Shown here: positions 1 to 9,426 of the stretch, one piece after another
Numbering within the stretch: position 1 is the stretch's first letter
Layout: each line of letters starts with the position of its first letter
NCBI GenBank assembly: GCA_964511535.1
Contig: CAZEFW010000029.1
Location: 1 to 64,000 of the forward strand
Source: CAZCFB01 sp964511535
GTDB lineage: Bacteria > Myxococcota_A > Polyangia > GCA-2747355 > CAZCFB01
Length of the DNA: 64,000 nucleotides
Direction: 5' to 3'
Made by a program: the position numbers and the translations under genes
Notes under the pieces: generated by a model
Databases searched by the model: none
What the model was told of the DNA's origin: nothing
The model's input: the letters and a program-made list of their open reading frames with translations, nothing else

Positions 1-196
1 AGCCAGGCGAGCGAAGCGAGCCCACACGATCCCCTCAAGCCTCAAGCCTAAAGCCCCAAGCCAGGCGAGCGAAGCGAGCCCACACGATCCCCTCAAGCCT
101 CAAGCCTAAAGCCCCAAGCCAGGCGAGCGAAGCGAGCCCACACGATCCCCTCAAGCCTCAAGCCTAAAGCCTCAAGCCAGGCGAGCGAAGCTCGCC
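1..196. repeat. 58-bp tandem intergenic repeat array
   Basis: Just over three direct copies of a 58-bp unit begin at 1, 59 and 117, with a partial copy from 175; the left end may continue outside the window. Each unit holds GGCGAGCGAAGCGAGCC, which can fold as a hairpin with a GAA loop and two internal G-A mismatches, followed by a CAAGCCTCAAGCC heptamer-like stretch. The copies are almost identical. The last hairpin differs and is perfectly paired. A related array in the opposite orientation lies at 35415-35540. Confidence 0.9.
180..196 (-). terminator. GAA-loop hairpin touching the stop codon of the MopE-like gene
   Basis: GGCGAGC-GAA-GCTCGCC is a perfect 7-bp stem with a 3-nt loop. Its last base is the first base of the TAG stop (196-198) of the minus-strand gene, so it forms the immediate 3' end of that transcript. 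There is no U tract, so intrinsic termination is uncertain; it may instead protect the 3' end or be a REP-like element. Confidence 0.4.
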
Positions 197-1929
197 TATT
201 TGATGGTGCTCGGGGCGGTGTTGCTGGTTGAGGACCACCTGAGATTGTCGATCACCACCGCCGAGTCGTAGATCCGGTCTCCTTCGTCGTGGATCCAGAA
301 AGTGAGGGTCACGGTCTCCTTGGGCTTTACCGGCACGAAGGTGGTGAGCCAGCCGGACGAGCTGCCCACGGGCTGCCCGCTCTTGTAGGCGTCGTAGCCG
401 GTGCCCTTGATGCTCTGGGTCGGGTTCGACGGGTTTTCGAACCAGCCGTTGTTCACGGTGAGCGGCTGGCCCGCCTTGTCGAATGACACGTTCTGCACGG
501 AGGTCAGGGCGGAGGTCTTGGCCACGACATAGAAGGTGTCGTTGTAGTTCGACTTGACGAACTCCGGGTACTCCGACGACAGGAAGAGGAAGTCGAACAT
601 CAGCCCCTTGGCGTTGATCGGCACCGTGGCCTCGATCTTGAGCCACGAGGTGTCGTTCTCGGTGCGGTCCTCGCAGCAGCCGCTGGGGCCGGGGTGGATG
701 TACTTGGAGGCGCCCGGGATGGTGCACTTCATACAACCTGTGTCCTTGACCGGGTTGCCGTTGCTGTACATCTGGCTGCCCGTCTGGGGCGAGGTCGAGA
801 AGGCTTGGCCGGTGGAGATGGTGTACAGGCTGCAGCCGCGCCGGGGCTTGATGGCGCCCCAGCTGCCGGTCTTGATGGCCCGCGACTTGGCGTCGCCGCC
901 GACGGTGATCACCAGGCCGCTGTCGCACAGGTCCATGGCCTGGGCCTCGCTCAGCGTCCCGGAGCAGTCGCACCCCTTGACGTTGTCCACCTTGCCGTCG
1001 CAGTCGTTGTCCAGCTTGTCGCCCGGGATCTCGATGAACCCGGGCCGCACCCGGGCGTCGTAGTCGTCGCAGTCGCCCTTGCAGGCGCCGACCCCGTCGT
1101 TGTCCAGATCGGTGGTCTCCTGGTTATCGGGCAGCTTGTTGCAGTTCAGGTCCTTGGTGCTGTTGCAGTCCACCTTGGCCCCCGGGTACGCCTTGGCGTT
1201 GTTGTCGTCGCAGTCGCCGTTGGCCACGGTCCAGCCATCGCCGTCGATGTCCACGTCCACCATGCCGTCGCAGTCGTTGTCCTTCTTGTCGCCGGCGATC
1301 TCCTTGGCGCCCGGGTTGATCGTCTTGTCCTTGTCGTCACAGTCGCCGCTGCACGGCCCGTAGCCGTCGCCGTCCTTGTCCGGCTCCTTGCTGTCGGTGT
1401 ACTTGTTGCAGTCGTTGTCCTTGCCGTCGTAGCAGTCCTCGATGGCTCCCTTGTAGACCGTCGCGTCGTTGTCGTTGCAGTCGCCGGCCGCCTCGGTCTG
1501 CCCGTCCATGTCGAAGTCTGCGTCGGTGATGCCGTCGCAGTTGTTGTCCTTCTTGTCGCCGGCGATCTCCTTCATGGCCGGGCCGATGGCCTGGTCCGTG
1601 TCGTCGCAGTCCCCCTGGCAGGGGCCGAATCCGTCGTAGTCACTGTCCGGCTCATAGGTGTCCTTGGCGCCGTTGCAGTTGTTGTCGATGCCGTCGGTGC
1701 AGTTCTCCTTGGCGCCCGGGTTGATCTTGGGGTCGTTGTCGTCGCAGTCCCCCTGGGCCACGGTGTAGCCGTCCTTGTCCTTGTCGTCCGCGGGGTTGAC
1801 GCTCGCCTCTGTTCCGCCGCCGCCGTCCGCCGGCGTGGAGCCGGGATCGCCGTCGTCGGAGCAGCCCCAGGCCGCCAGAGCCAGCAGCAGGGCCAGCGCG
1901 ACGAAGCGCGTCTTGGTTCTTGGCTTCAT
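196..1929 (-). CDS. MopE-repeat lipoprotein with choice-of-anchor L domain
   Basis: A 577-residue predicted surface lipoprotein. The signal peptide ends in the lipobox AAWGC at about residue 21, followed by an Asp/Gly/Ala-rich linker. Six units of the MopE-type metal-binding motif follow (residues about 45-310), each with an acidic DxDxDG loop, GDCDD and a DNxCNG or DNDCDG end; two unit types of about 47 and 42 residues alternate. The C-terminal 260 residues carry FLFLSSEYPEFV and AVVIDNLRW, typical of choice-of-anchor L domains. Known MopE motifs bind copper or calcium; the ligand here is inferred. The start at 1929 has a GAGGA ribosome site; an alternative ATG at 1944 overlaps the upstream stop as TGATG. 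It is the last gene of a coupled operon. The stop codon adjoins a hairpin. Confidence 0.88.
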   Translation of the reverse strand: MKPRTKTRFVALALLLALAAWGCSDDGDPGSTPADGGGGTEASVNPADDKDKDGYTVAQGDCDDNDPKINPGAKENCTDGIDNNCNGAKDTYEPDSDYDGFGPCQGDCDDTDQAIGPAMKEIAGDKKDNNCDGITDADFDMDGQTEAAGDCNDNDATVYKGAIEDCYDGKDNDCNKYTDSKEPDKDGDGYGPCSGDCDDKDKTINPGAKEIAGDKKDNDCDGMVDVDIDGDGWTVANGDCDDNNAKAYPGAKVDCNSTKDLNCNKLPDNQETTDLDNDGVGACKGDCDDYDARVRPGFIEIPGDKLDNDCDGKVDNVKGCDCSGTLSEAQAMDLCDSGLVITVGGDAKSRAIKTGSWGAIKPRRGCSLYTISTGQAFSTSPQTGSQMYSNGNPVKDTGCMKCTIPGASKYIHPGPSGCCEDRTENDTSWLKIEATVPINAKGLMFDFLFLSSEYPEFVKSNYNDTFYVVAKTSALTSVQNVSFDKAGQPLTVNNGWFENPSNPTQSIKGTGYDAYKSGQPVGSSSGWLTTFVPVKPKETVTLTFWIHDEGDRIYDSAVVIDNLRWSSTSNTAPSTIK

Positions 1930-1943
1930 GGTCCCGTTCCTCA

Positions 1944-3077
1944 TCAGTTCACGTCGCAGGCGAAGGTCGCGGTGAGCTTGTGGTTCTTGCCCGTCTGCAG
2001 CGCCTCGCACGCCTTGCCGTAGAGCTTGATCTTCTTGTAGGTGCTGTCGGTGTAGTCCCAGCCGTTGGCCTTGCTCTTGTCCCGGGCGATCTTCTGCCCG
2101 TCGAGGAAGATCAGCACCTGGTCCGGCTGCTTGGGCACGCTCTCGAGCAGCACCTCGCACGAGATCACCGAGCCCACGATGCTCTTCAGCGCGCTCTTGA
2201 GCCCGGCCAGGTCCGAGGCCGAGTAGTAGGAGATGGTGCTCCCCTTGAGCGGCACGCCCCCCGCCTTGGCCATCTCGCTCAGCAGCTGCTTGTACTCGGC
2301 CGTGCCGTCCAGCCCGATGACGAAGGTGGAGATCTTGTCCAGGTTGTTCAGGTCGGTGATCAGCTTGAGGGTCCGCGTCTCATCCAGACAGGTGTGGCCG
2401 CTGTAGCACGCCGCGGGATAGCTGGTGCAGCAGTACTTGGAGGTCGCGTTCTTGCACTTGCAGCCGCCGGTGGCAGAGAGGTTGTAGTTGCAGTTGGGGC
2501 CCCCGTCGGTGGCCAGGATCAGGTACTTGCGCGTGCTCTTGCCCCCGAGGTCCTTGAGCGACTGGGCCGCGTTGGAGATGGCCGCCCCGGTCGGGGTGCC
2601 GCCCGACGGCACTGCCTTGTTCAGGTGGTACAGGATCGCGTTGATCTTGCTCAGCCCGAGGGTGACCTGCGGCCCCGTCACCGCGCACCGGTTGTCCACC
2701 GGGTACATCAGCAACCCCAGCTTCACGTTGCCCTGAAATTGCTTGAGCGCCGCGTCCACGGCGGTGGCCATCTCGGCCCACTTGGTCACCGACGAGCCGG
2801 TGCCCTTCTCGGCCATGGACCCGCTGCGGTCCACCACCAGGTACACCTCGGAGGCGGGCGCCTGCTTGAGGGTGAAGGACATCGGGTTGCAGCCGGACAG
2901 CTTGCTGTCGGGCGACACGTAGATGTCCGGCGCCACCCCGCCGTCGACCTTGCTCTTGTCGGGGTACCAGCCGTCGAAGCTGCCGCCGCCTGGCACGAAC
3001 CGGTCGAAGTCCAGCCGCACCGAGCAGGACAGGGACAGGGACGCTGCCACCACGGTGCACAGAATCCTTGCGCGCAT
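1944..3077 (-). CDS. von Willebrand factor A domain lipoprotein
   Basis: A 377-residue lipoprotein with signal peptide and lipobox LSLSC near residue 18. After a Gly/Asp-rich linker, a VWA domain begins near residue 75 with the metal-ion-dependent adhesion site DRSGSM; the later TPTGAAI stretch and ATDGGPNC supply the remaining MIDAS-type residues. A Cys-rich insertion (about 190-225) is typical of myxobacterial VWA lipoproteins. VWA domains bind protein ligands through a divalent cation; the ligand here is unknown. Start 3077 overlaps the upstream stop as TGATG and has a GGAGG ribosome site, indicating translational coupling; its own stop overlaps the next ATG (1944) in the same way. Confidence 0.88.
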   Translation of the reverse strand: MRARILCTVVAASLSLSCSVRLDFDRFVPGGGSFDGWYPDKSKVDGGVAPDIYVSPDSKLSGCNPMSFTLKQAPASEVYLVVDRSGSMAEKGTGSSVTKWAEMATAVDAALKQFQGNVKLGLLMYPVDNRCAVTGPQVTLGLSKINAILYHLNKAVPSGGTPTGAAISNAAQSLKDLGGKSTRKYLILATDGGPNCNYNLSATGGCKCKNATSKYCCTSYPAACYSGHTCLDETRTLKLITDLNNLDKISTFVIGLDGTAEYKQLLSEMAKAGGVPLKGSTISYYSASDLAGLKSALKSIVGSVISCEVLLESVPKQPDQVLIFLDGQKIARDKSKANGWDYTDSTYKKIKLYGKACEALQTGKNHKLTATFACDVN

Positions 3078-4168
3078 CAGAACCTCCCCCGGAGGGTCAC
3101 TCCGGCGAGCCCGACGTCCAGATCGAGGCCCGCGCTGCTGTCCGCAGCCTGCTTTCGGTCCCCGCCGAACCACTGCTTCTCGAAGAAGAACAGCACCGCC
3201 CCGCCGGCCGCTGCCGCCAGGCCGAGCCCGAGCATCACGTCCCCGGCCACCGCCATGTCGCGGCCGTGGTCGATCTCGTCCTGGGTGCAGTTGGGGCATG
3301 ACTTGTCCAGGTCGTCGTACTGAGACTGGGCCAGCCCGCCGAGCACAGCGCTGGTGATGAGCATGCCGCCGGCCGCGCCGAACGCCACCCAGGTCCACAG
3401 CCGGCCGGGCTCGTCGTCCTCCTCCTTGTCGTCCTTGGCCAGGTCGGTGGGCACCTCCTCGCCCCGCTCCTCGTCCTGGGCCTCCTGGGCCACGCGGTGG
3501 GCGTCGGCCACCTGCTGGTTCAACGCCTTGGCCGTGTCCAGCCGTTTGACCGGCTTCGGCCTGGCGAACTCCTTGCGCCCCTCCACGGCCTCCTCGATGG
3601 TGGGGTCCTCCACCCTCACCGAGCGCATGCTCCGCGTGGCGCCGCCCACCCCCACATGCTTGCACCGCTCGGGTCGGTCGCTCACCAGGCCGTCGCCGCA
3701 GTGGATGGCGTTGGTGTAGTCACCCTTCACCGCCAGGACCATGAACTGGTTGTACAGCTTCGGGTCCAGCTTGTGGCGCATCATGTGGACCTCGTGAGCC
3801 ACCTGGGCCAGCTCCTCGCGCTGGCGCGTCTCGGCGCGGCAGCGGTGGGTCAGGTCCTGGGCCAGCTCCACGGCCTTCTCCGGCTGCTCCTTTTTATTGG
3901 CCTTGCGCGCCTCGGCCATCAGCGGCCCGATGTCGGTGGTCACAGGCGCCTTGAGCCTGGAGTCGATGAGCTCCTTGCAGGCGATGCGCGCCTCCTCAAT
4001 GGCTGCCTTTGGGGAGACGTCCGGAGCCCGCGGCCCGGAGGCGCAGCCCCCCAGGCAGCACAGCGCCAACAACGCGAGCGGAGTACAACGCGATCCAGCC
4101 TCGGGGATTCGACCCAGGTGAGTTTGGTCCATAGCGCCCATGAATAGAGTGTTGTTTGAATAGATCAT
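3077..4168 (-). CDS. Lipoprotein with paired C-terminal membrane segments, unknown function
   Basis: Up to 363 residues. The N-terminus contains a hydrophobic stretch and lipobox CLGGC, so it is predicted to be lipidated; the middle is helical and charged with several Cys residues. Two hydrophobic segments near residues 265-285 and 310-335 flank a short loop with CPNC, a layout also seen in the TPR-PEGA protein at 9427-10377. No catalytic motif is recognised. Start choice is uncertain: 4168 has an AGG nine bases upstream and an AT-rich promoter-like region, while 4132 would give a normal-length signal peptide. It is the first gene of the coupled operon with the VWA and MopE-like genes and may anchor or export them; that role is inference. 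Confidence 0.7.
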   Translation of the reverse strand: MIYSNNTLFMGAMDQTHLGRIPEAGSRCTPLALLALCCLGGCASGPRAPDVSPKAAIEEARIACKELIDSRLKAPVTTDIGPLMAEARKANKKEQPEKAVELAQDLTHRCRAETRQREELAQVAHEVHMMRHKLDPKLYNQFMVLAVKGDYTNAIHCGDGLVSDRPERCKHVGVGGATRSMRSVRVEDPTIEEAVEGRKEFARPKPVKRLDTAKALNQQVADAHRVAQEAQDEERGEEVPTDLAKDDKEEDDEPGRLWTWVAFGAAGGMLITSAVLGGLAQSQYDDLDKSCPNCTQDEIDHGRDMAVAGDVMLGLGLAAAAGGAVLFFFEKQWFGGDRKQAADSSAGLDLDVGLAGVTLRGRF

Positions 4169-4241
4169 AGTCGCAAACCTACTCTTTCACCAATTATTAT
4201 TATTGTATCCTGGCACACTTTATGTCATGTGATTGCGCCCC
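4169..4241. promoter_or_regulatory. AT-rich divergent promoter region
   Basis: This short gap separates the divergent lipoprotein operon and GMC oxidoreductase gene. It is much richer in A and T than its surroundings, with the run TTATTATTATTG at about 4195-4206 and TAATAAT on the minus strand as a candidate -10 element. No convincing -35 or sigma-54 element could be assigned. Confidence 0.35.
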
Positions 4242-6182
4242 ATGCCGCAACGCGTTATCGTGGGCCTCATGGGTCAAACCCATCATCGTCCGTCGGCGGC
4301 GGCCCTGGCGATTTGCCAGGCGATCCTGCCTCCAGGGCCTTCCTTTCTGCCGGGCCTGAAGGCGCCACGGCTGGCCGAGATCTATTCCGAGGCGGAGCGG
4401 ATCAACGGCGCGATTCCGGCCCTGATCGAGGGCTTCTCGCGCGCGCTGAACCTGCTGGCGGTGCCCCACGCCGGGCGCCGCTTCTCCAACCTGGATCCAG
4501 CCCGGCGCCAGGCCCTCATCTCGCGCTGGAACGACAGCGCCACCCCGGCAGGGGGCATGGTGGCGTTCATCGCCTCGATGATGAAGCTGCACTACTTCGA
4601 CGACGAGGAGATCCACGAGGCCTACGGCGTGCCATACGACAAGTCGCCGGAGCACCCCGAGCCCCTGCCCCGAATGATGGAGGAGCAGGTGATGCTCGGG
4701 GCCGACCTGGCCGACGAACAGGATCTGGAGTGCGATGTGCTGGTGGCCGGATCGGGCGCGGCCGGGGCCATCGTGGCCAAGGAGCTGGCCGAACGCGGCC
4801 ACGCCGTGATGCTGGCCGAGGCGGGGCGCTTCTTCCGGCGGGAGGACTTCAGCGGCCGGTTTTTGCCCAGCACCCTGAGCGCCTACTGGTGGCAGACCCG
4901 CAACCATGTCATCGGCAACTGCCTGATCAACCTGCCCGCGGGCAAGACCGTGGGCGGCTCCACCACCATCAACACCGCCACCTCCTTCAGGCCGCCCCCC
5001 TGGGTCCACCGCCGCTGGGTGGAGATGGGCCTGCCCGAGCTGTCGCTGGAGCAGATGGCCCCCATCTTCGACCGGGTGGAGGCGGCCATGCAGATGGAGC
5101 CGGCGCAGCGGGAGCTGTGGGGCGGGCAGGTGGAGCTGATGAACGCGGTGCTCGACAGCAAGGGCATCTCCCACGCCCCGATCCGCCGCAACGCGCCCGA
5201 CTGCGACGGGCAGAACGCCTGCGACATGGGCTGCCCGTCGGGGGGCAAGTACTCCATGGACCGCGCCATGGTGCCCATGGCCCTGGGCCACGGCGCCTTC
5301 CTGCTCACCGAGACCAGCCTGCGCCAGGTGCACTTTGACGGCCAGCGGCGGGTGACCGGCGCCACCCTCACCTCCGGGGGCAAGCAGGTCCAGGTGGCGG
5401 CGCGCCACGTGGTGCTCTGCTGCGGCGCCCTGCAGACGCCCGAGATCATGTGGCGCCACGGCCTGGGCGGCCCGGCGGTGGGTGACTACCTGACCATCCA
5501 GCCCTCGGCGTCGCTCATGGCCAGGCTGCCCCACAAGGTGAACGGCCACAAGGTGGTGATCCCGTCGTCGCACTTCATCGACGAACACCAGGAGCAGCGC
5601 AAGATGTACATGTCCGCCAACATGCCGGTGGACATGGCGGCCATGCCCTTGCAGCTGGTGGGCCGGGAGCTGATGGAGGTGATGGAGGGGCTGGAGTACC
5701 TGGGCAACTGGGGCGTGCTGCTGGCCGAGGAGACCTACTCGCGGTTGAGGCGCCTGCCAGGCGGAGAGATCGCCACCACCTATTTCATGAGCCCCGGGGA
5801 CAGGGACAAGCTCCAGGAGGGGCTGGCCTTCCTCGGCGGGCTCTATCTCGACGCCGGCGCCAAGGCGCTCTATCCCGCCGTCAGCGGCTGGCCGGTGCTG
5901 CGCGACAGGGATCATCTGGAGCGGTTCGCCCGGGCGCGCATCATGCCATCGCAGTTCCTGATGACCGCGTACCACGCGTGCGGCTCATGCCGCATGGGCC
6001 GGGACCCGCGCACCTCGGTGGTGGACCCTGACTACGCTGTGCGGGGAGTGAAGGGGCTGTCCATCGTGGACGGCAGCGTGGTGCCCGGGCCGCTGGGCAT
6101 CAACTCCCAGGAGACGATCATGGGCTTCGCCCTGCGCTCGGTGGACTACTTGCATCGCGCGCTGGAGGAAGGGAGCAATTGA
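4242..6182 (+). CDS. GMC family FAD-dependent oxidoreductase
   Basis: About 646 residues. An N-terminal helical region of about 155 residues precedes the FAD-binding motif VAGSGAAGAIVAKEL (about 165), then GKTVGGSTTINTA, a Cys motif with CDGQNACDMGCPSGGK (about 325-340) found in cholesterol-oxidase and fatty-alcohol-oxidase-like GMC enzymes, and the C-terminal HACGSCRMG (about 580) and GINSQETIM region containing the FAD/active-site signature. GMC enzymes oxidise alcohols, sterols or sugars; the substrate is not predictable. No signal peptide is evident. ATG 4242 is chosen; TTG 4233 and ATG 4269 are alternatives and none has a strong ribosome site. It is followed after 3 bases by a small unknown gene, so the two are probably one operon. 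Confidence 0.88.
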   Translation: MPQRVIVGLMGQTHHRPSAAALAICQAILPPGPSFLPGLKAPRLAEIYSEAERINGAIPALIEGFSRALNLLAVPHAGRRFSNLDPARRQALISRWNDSATPAGGMVAFIASMMKLHYFDDEEIHEAYGVPYDKSPEHPEPLPRMMEEQVMLGADLADEQDLECDVLVAGSGAAGAIVAKELAERGHAVMLAEAGRFFRREDFSGRFLPSTLSAYWWQTRNHVIGNCLINLPAGKTVGGSTTINTATSFRPPPWVHRRWVEMGLPELSLEQMAPIFDRVEAAMQMEPAQRELWGGQVELMNAVLDSKGISHAPIRRNAPDCDGQNACDMGCPSGGKYSMDRAMVPMALGHGAFLLTETSLRQVHFDGQRRVTGATLTSGGKQVQVAARHVVLCCGALQTPEIMWRHGLGGPAVGDYLTIQPSASLMARLPHKVNGHKVVIPSSHFIDEHQEQRKMYMSANMPVDMAAMPLQLVGRELMEVMEGLEYLGNWGVLLAEETYSRLRRLPGGEIATTYFMSPGDRDKLQEGLAFLGGLYLDAGAKALYPAVSGWPVLRDRDHLERFARARIMPSQFLMTAYHACGSCRMGRDPRTSVVDPDYAVRGVKGLSIVDGSVVPGPLGINSQETIMGFALRSVDYLHRALEEGSN

Positions 6183-6185
6183 CCT

Positions 6186-6728
6186 ATGCTTGACCCGAAC
6201 AAGCTGAGCTACGAGACCCTGTGCGCCAGCACCAACGAGGCGCTGGACGAGGTGCTCCTGCAAGGGAGTATGCCCGAGCTGGAGGCGCTGGATGGCTGGG
6301 AGTTTCGCGGCTACAACGTCAACCCCGCCTCCGAGCTGATCCGGGCCAGGAAGTTCAAAAAGGGCTTCTACCTCGACCCGGCCGATACCTCGCGGATGCG
6401 CGGCTACAACGTCAAGGTGGAGCAGAACGGGCTGCTCAACCCGTGGGTGGATCAGATGCAGCACGGCGCGCCGGTGCGCCACGCGCTGTACACCGTCTAT
6501 CCGGTGCGCGCCGACGACCGGGACAACCGGTACCTCAACGCGCTGATGCTCAACTACGGCCAGGGTGACAACCCGCCATTGGACCCGAGCCGGGTGCTGC
6601 GGGACTACCTGGTGAAGGTCTCCCCGGACAACGACGACCTGTTTCTGGGCAAGGCGTACGCGGCCATCGGGCCCCTGCGCAGCTTCGGTGGATTCTTCGT
6701 GTTGGAGCGTTACAACCGCGTCCTCTGA
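6186..6728 (+). CDS. Conserved-looking hypothetical protein paired with GMC oxidoreductase
   Basis: 180 residues, soluble, with no signal peptide, membrane segment or recognised motif. Internal wording such as GWEFRGYNVNPASEL and the repeated RGYNV (residues about 39 and 76) suggests a small beta-rich fold. It starts four bases after the GMC oxidoreductase stop, so tight co-translation is likely and a role as partner subunit or lipid-binding accessory of that enzyme is possible. This is inference from position only. Confidence 0.75.
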   Translation: MLDPNKLSYETLCASTNEALDEVLLQGSMPELEALDGWEFRGYNVNPASELIRARKFKKGFYLDPADTSRMRGYNVKVEQNGLLNPWVDQMQHGAPVRHALYTVYPVRADDRDNRYLNALMLNYGQGDNPPLDPSRVLRDYLVKVSPDNDDLFLGKAYAAIGPLRSFGGFFVLERYNRVL

Positions 6729-6767
6729 CGCCTCCCTTTGAATGAAACTGATGCTCAACGGCCAACC

Positions 6768-6839
6768 GTCGACAGTTGACAGTTGACGGTTGAGGGTTGA
6801 GCCAGGCCTTGATCGGGTGCTCCAACCCCCATCTGGGGG
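6768..6839. repeat. 7-bp simple array plus GC hairpin
   Basis: Four degenerate copies of a 7-bp unit (CAGTTGA, CGGTTGA, GGGTTGA forms) occupy 6768-6801. A perfect CCCCC-ATCT-GGGGG hairpin follows at 6826-6839. The array-plus-hairpin layout recurs in several other gaps in this window. Confidence 0.7.
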
Positions 6840-6920
6840 CGGCGGTCTCCCTGACTGATCCTCCAACCTACCGATATCATTAGCTCACGATCTGGTGTGG
6901 CCCTTGCTTTGTCCTGAGGC

Positions 6921-7937
6921 ATGCGTACCTGGATCATCCCATGTTCCCTCTTGCTGATCAGCTTCCTGGTCCCGGCTGACCTGGCCGCCAAGCCGTCCTG
7001 CGGCAAGGGCGGCCCCACCGGCGCCGGGATCGGGGCCACCGGCGCGGGCAAGTTCCGCTACCGGGTGCCGGGCGGCTATTCGCCAGGCAAGAAGATGCCG
7101 CTGCTGCTGGCGCTACACGGCGACGAGGGCACCAGCGACTACATCTATTCGGCGTTCAAGGGGATGCAGGACAGCTCCGGCGGCGCCTTCATCCTCATCG
7201 CACCCAAGGCGCCCTACGGCGGCGGCAGCTGGTACAAGGCCACCAGCTCCCACACGACCTTCATCAACGCCGTGCTCAACTGGGCGATCAACAGCTACAA
7301 CGTGGATCTCGACCGGATCTGGGTCACCGGCTGGTCCGGCGGGGCCACCTTCCTCGGCTACTACGCCCCGCTGCGCCAGGACATCCTGGCCGCAGTGGTC
7401 TACTACATGGGCGCGGGCGGGGTCGGCAGCTACTCGCCCCCGCAAGGCAGCTGCAAGGTGCCGGCGCGGTTCGTCATCGGCAACAAGGACTTTCTGTACA
7501 AGCTGGCCAGCAACCACTACCAGCTGCTCAAGGGCAACGGGCACCTGGTGGAGTGGATCGAGCTCAAGGGGGTGGGCCACAAGTTTCAGTACAGCACCCT
7601 GCCCGGCACCTGGAGCTGGCTGCAGGGCAAGACCCTGTGCGGCAAGACCCGGCCCGGCAGCTGCGGCCCCAAGCCGCCGCCCACGCCGAAGCCGGACAGC
7701 GGACCGCCCATGCCGCTGCCGCCGCCGGACAGCGGCGTGCCGCCAGGCGCGGACGGCGGGGTTCCGGGGCCGGACAAGCTGGTGCTGCGGCGTGAGGCCG
7801 GCGCTGCGCCCGCGGCGGGACCGTATCTGATGCAAGGGGGATGTTCGGTGGGTTCGGGGGGGAAGGGCCATGGTCCCGGGCTGTGGTTGCTCGTGGCGTT
7901 GGTGGTGCTTTCGAGGCGCCGTGCTCGTTCGAAATAA
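6921..7937 (+). CDS. Secreted alpha/beta-hydrolase (esterase or depolymerase type) with MYXO-CTERM-like tail
   Basis: 338 residues. A signal peptide (1-23) leads into an alpha/beta-hydrolase fold: LLLALHGDEG forms the oxyanion-hole region near residue 55, GWSGG near 135 holds the nucleophile Ser, a GNKDFLY stretch near 192 may supply the acid, and GVGHKF near 215 the His. This pattern fits phospholipase/carboxylesterase and polyhydroxyalkanoate-depolymerase-like secreted enzymes. A Pro/Asp-rich linker follows, then a Cys, one transmembrane segment and RRRARSK, which resembles the MYXO-CTERM cell-surface sorting tail of myxobacteria. Substrate is unknown. The gene is monocistronic. Confidence 0.82.
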   Translation: MRTWIIPCSLLLISFLVPADLAAKPSCGKGGPTGAGIGATGAGKFRYRVPGGYSPGKKMPLLLALHGDEGTSDYIYSAFKGMQDSSGGAFILIAPKAPYGGGSWYKATSSHTTFINAVLNWAINSYNVDLDRIWVTGWSGGATFLGYYAPLRQDILAAVVYYMGAGGVGSYSPPQGSCKVPARFVIGNKDFLYKLASNHYQLLKGNGHLVEWIELKGVGHKFQYSTLPGTWSWLQGKTLCGKTRPGSCGPKPPPTPKPDSGPPMPLPPPDSGVPPGADGGVPGPDKLVLRREAGAAPAAGPYLMQGGCSVGSGGKGHGPGLWLLVALVVLSRRRARSK

Positions 7938-8001
7938 AAAACAAGGAATGTGATGGTGCGGTGGCGTCGCGGCAGGTGAGCGCTGTGATACAAATGGCGC
8001 C

Positions 8002-9414
<1,413 letters not shown>

Positions 9415-9426
9415 GCAGGGTCTAAA

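Noticed and set aside
1..196. 58-bp tandem repeats as a CRISPR array
   Set aside because: Entire units are repeated with no unique spacers, and no cas gene is present.
4200..5975. Long open frame on the minus strand opposite the GMC oxidoreductase gene
   Set aside because: It is His/Gln/Val-rich, has no motif, and mirrors a high-GC coding gene; the plus-strand frame carries clear FAD motifs.
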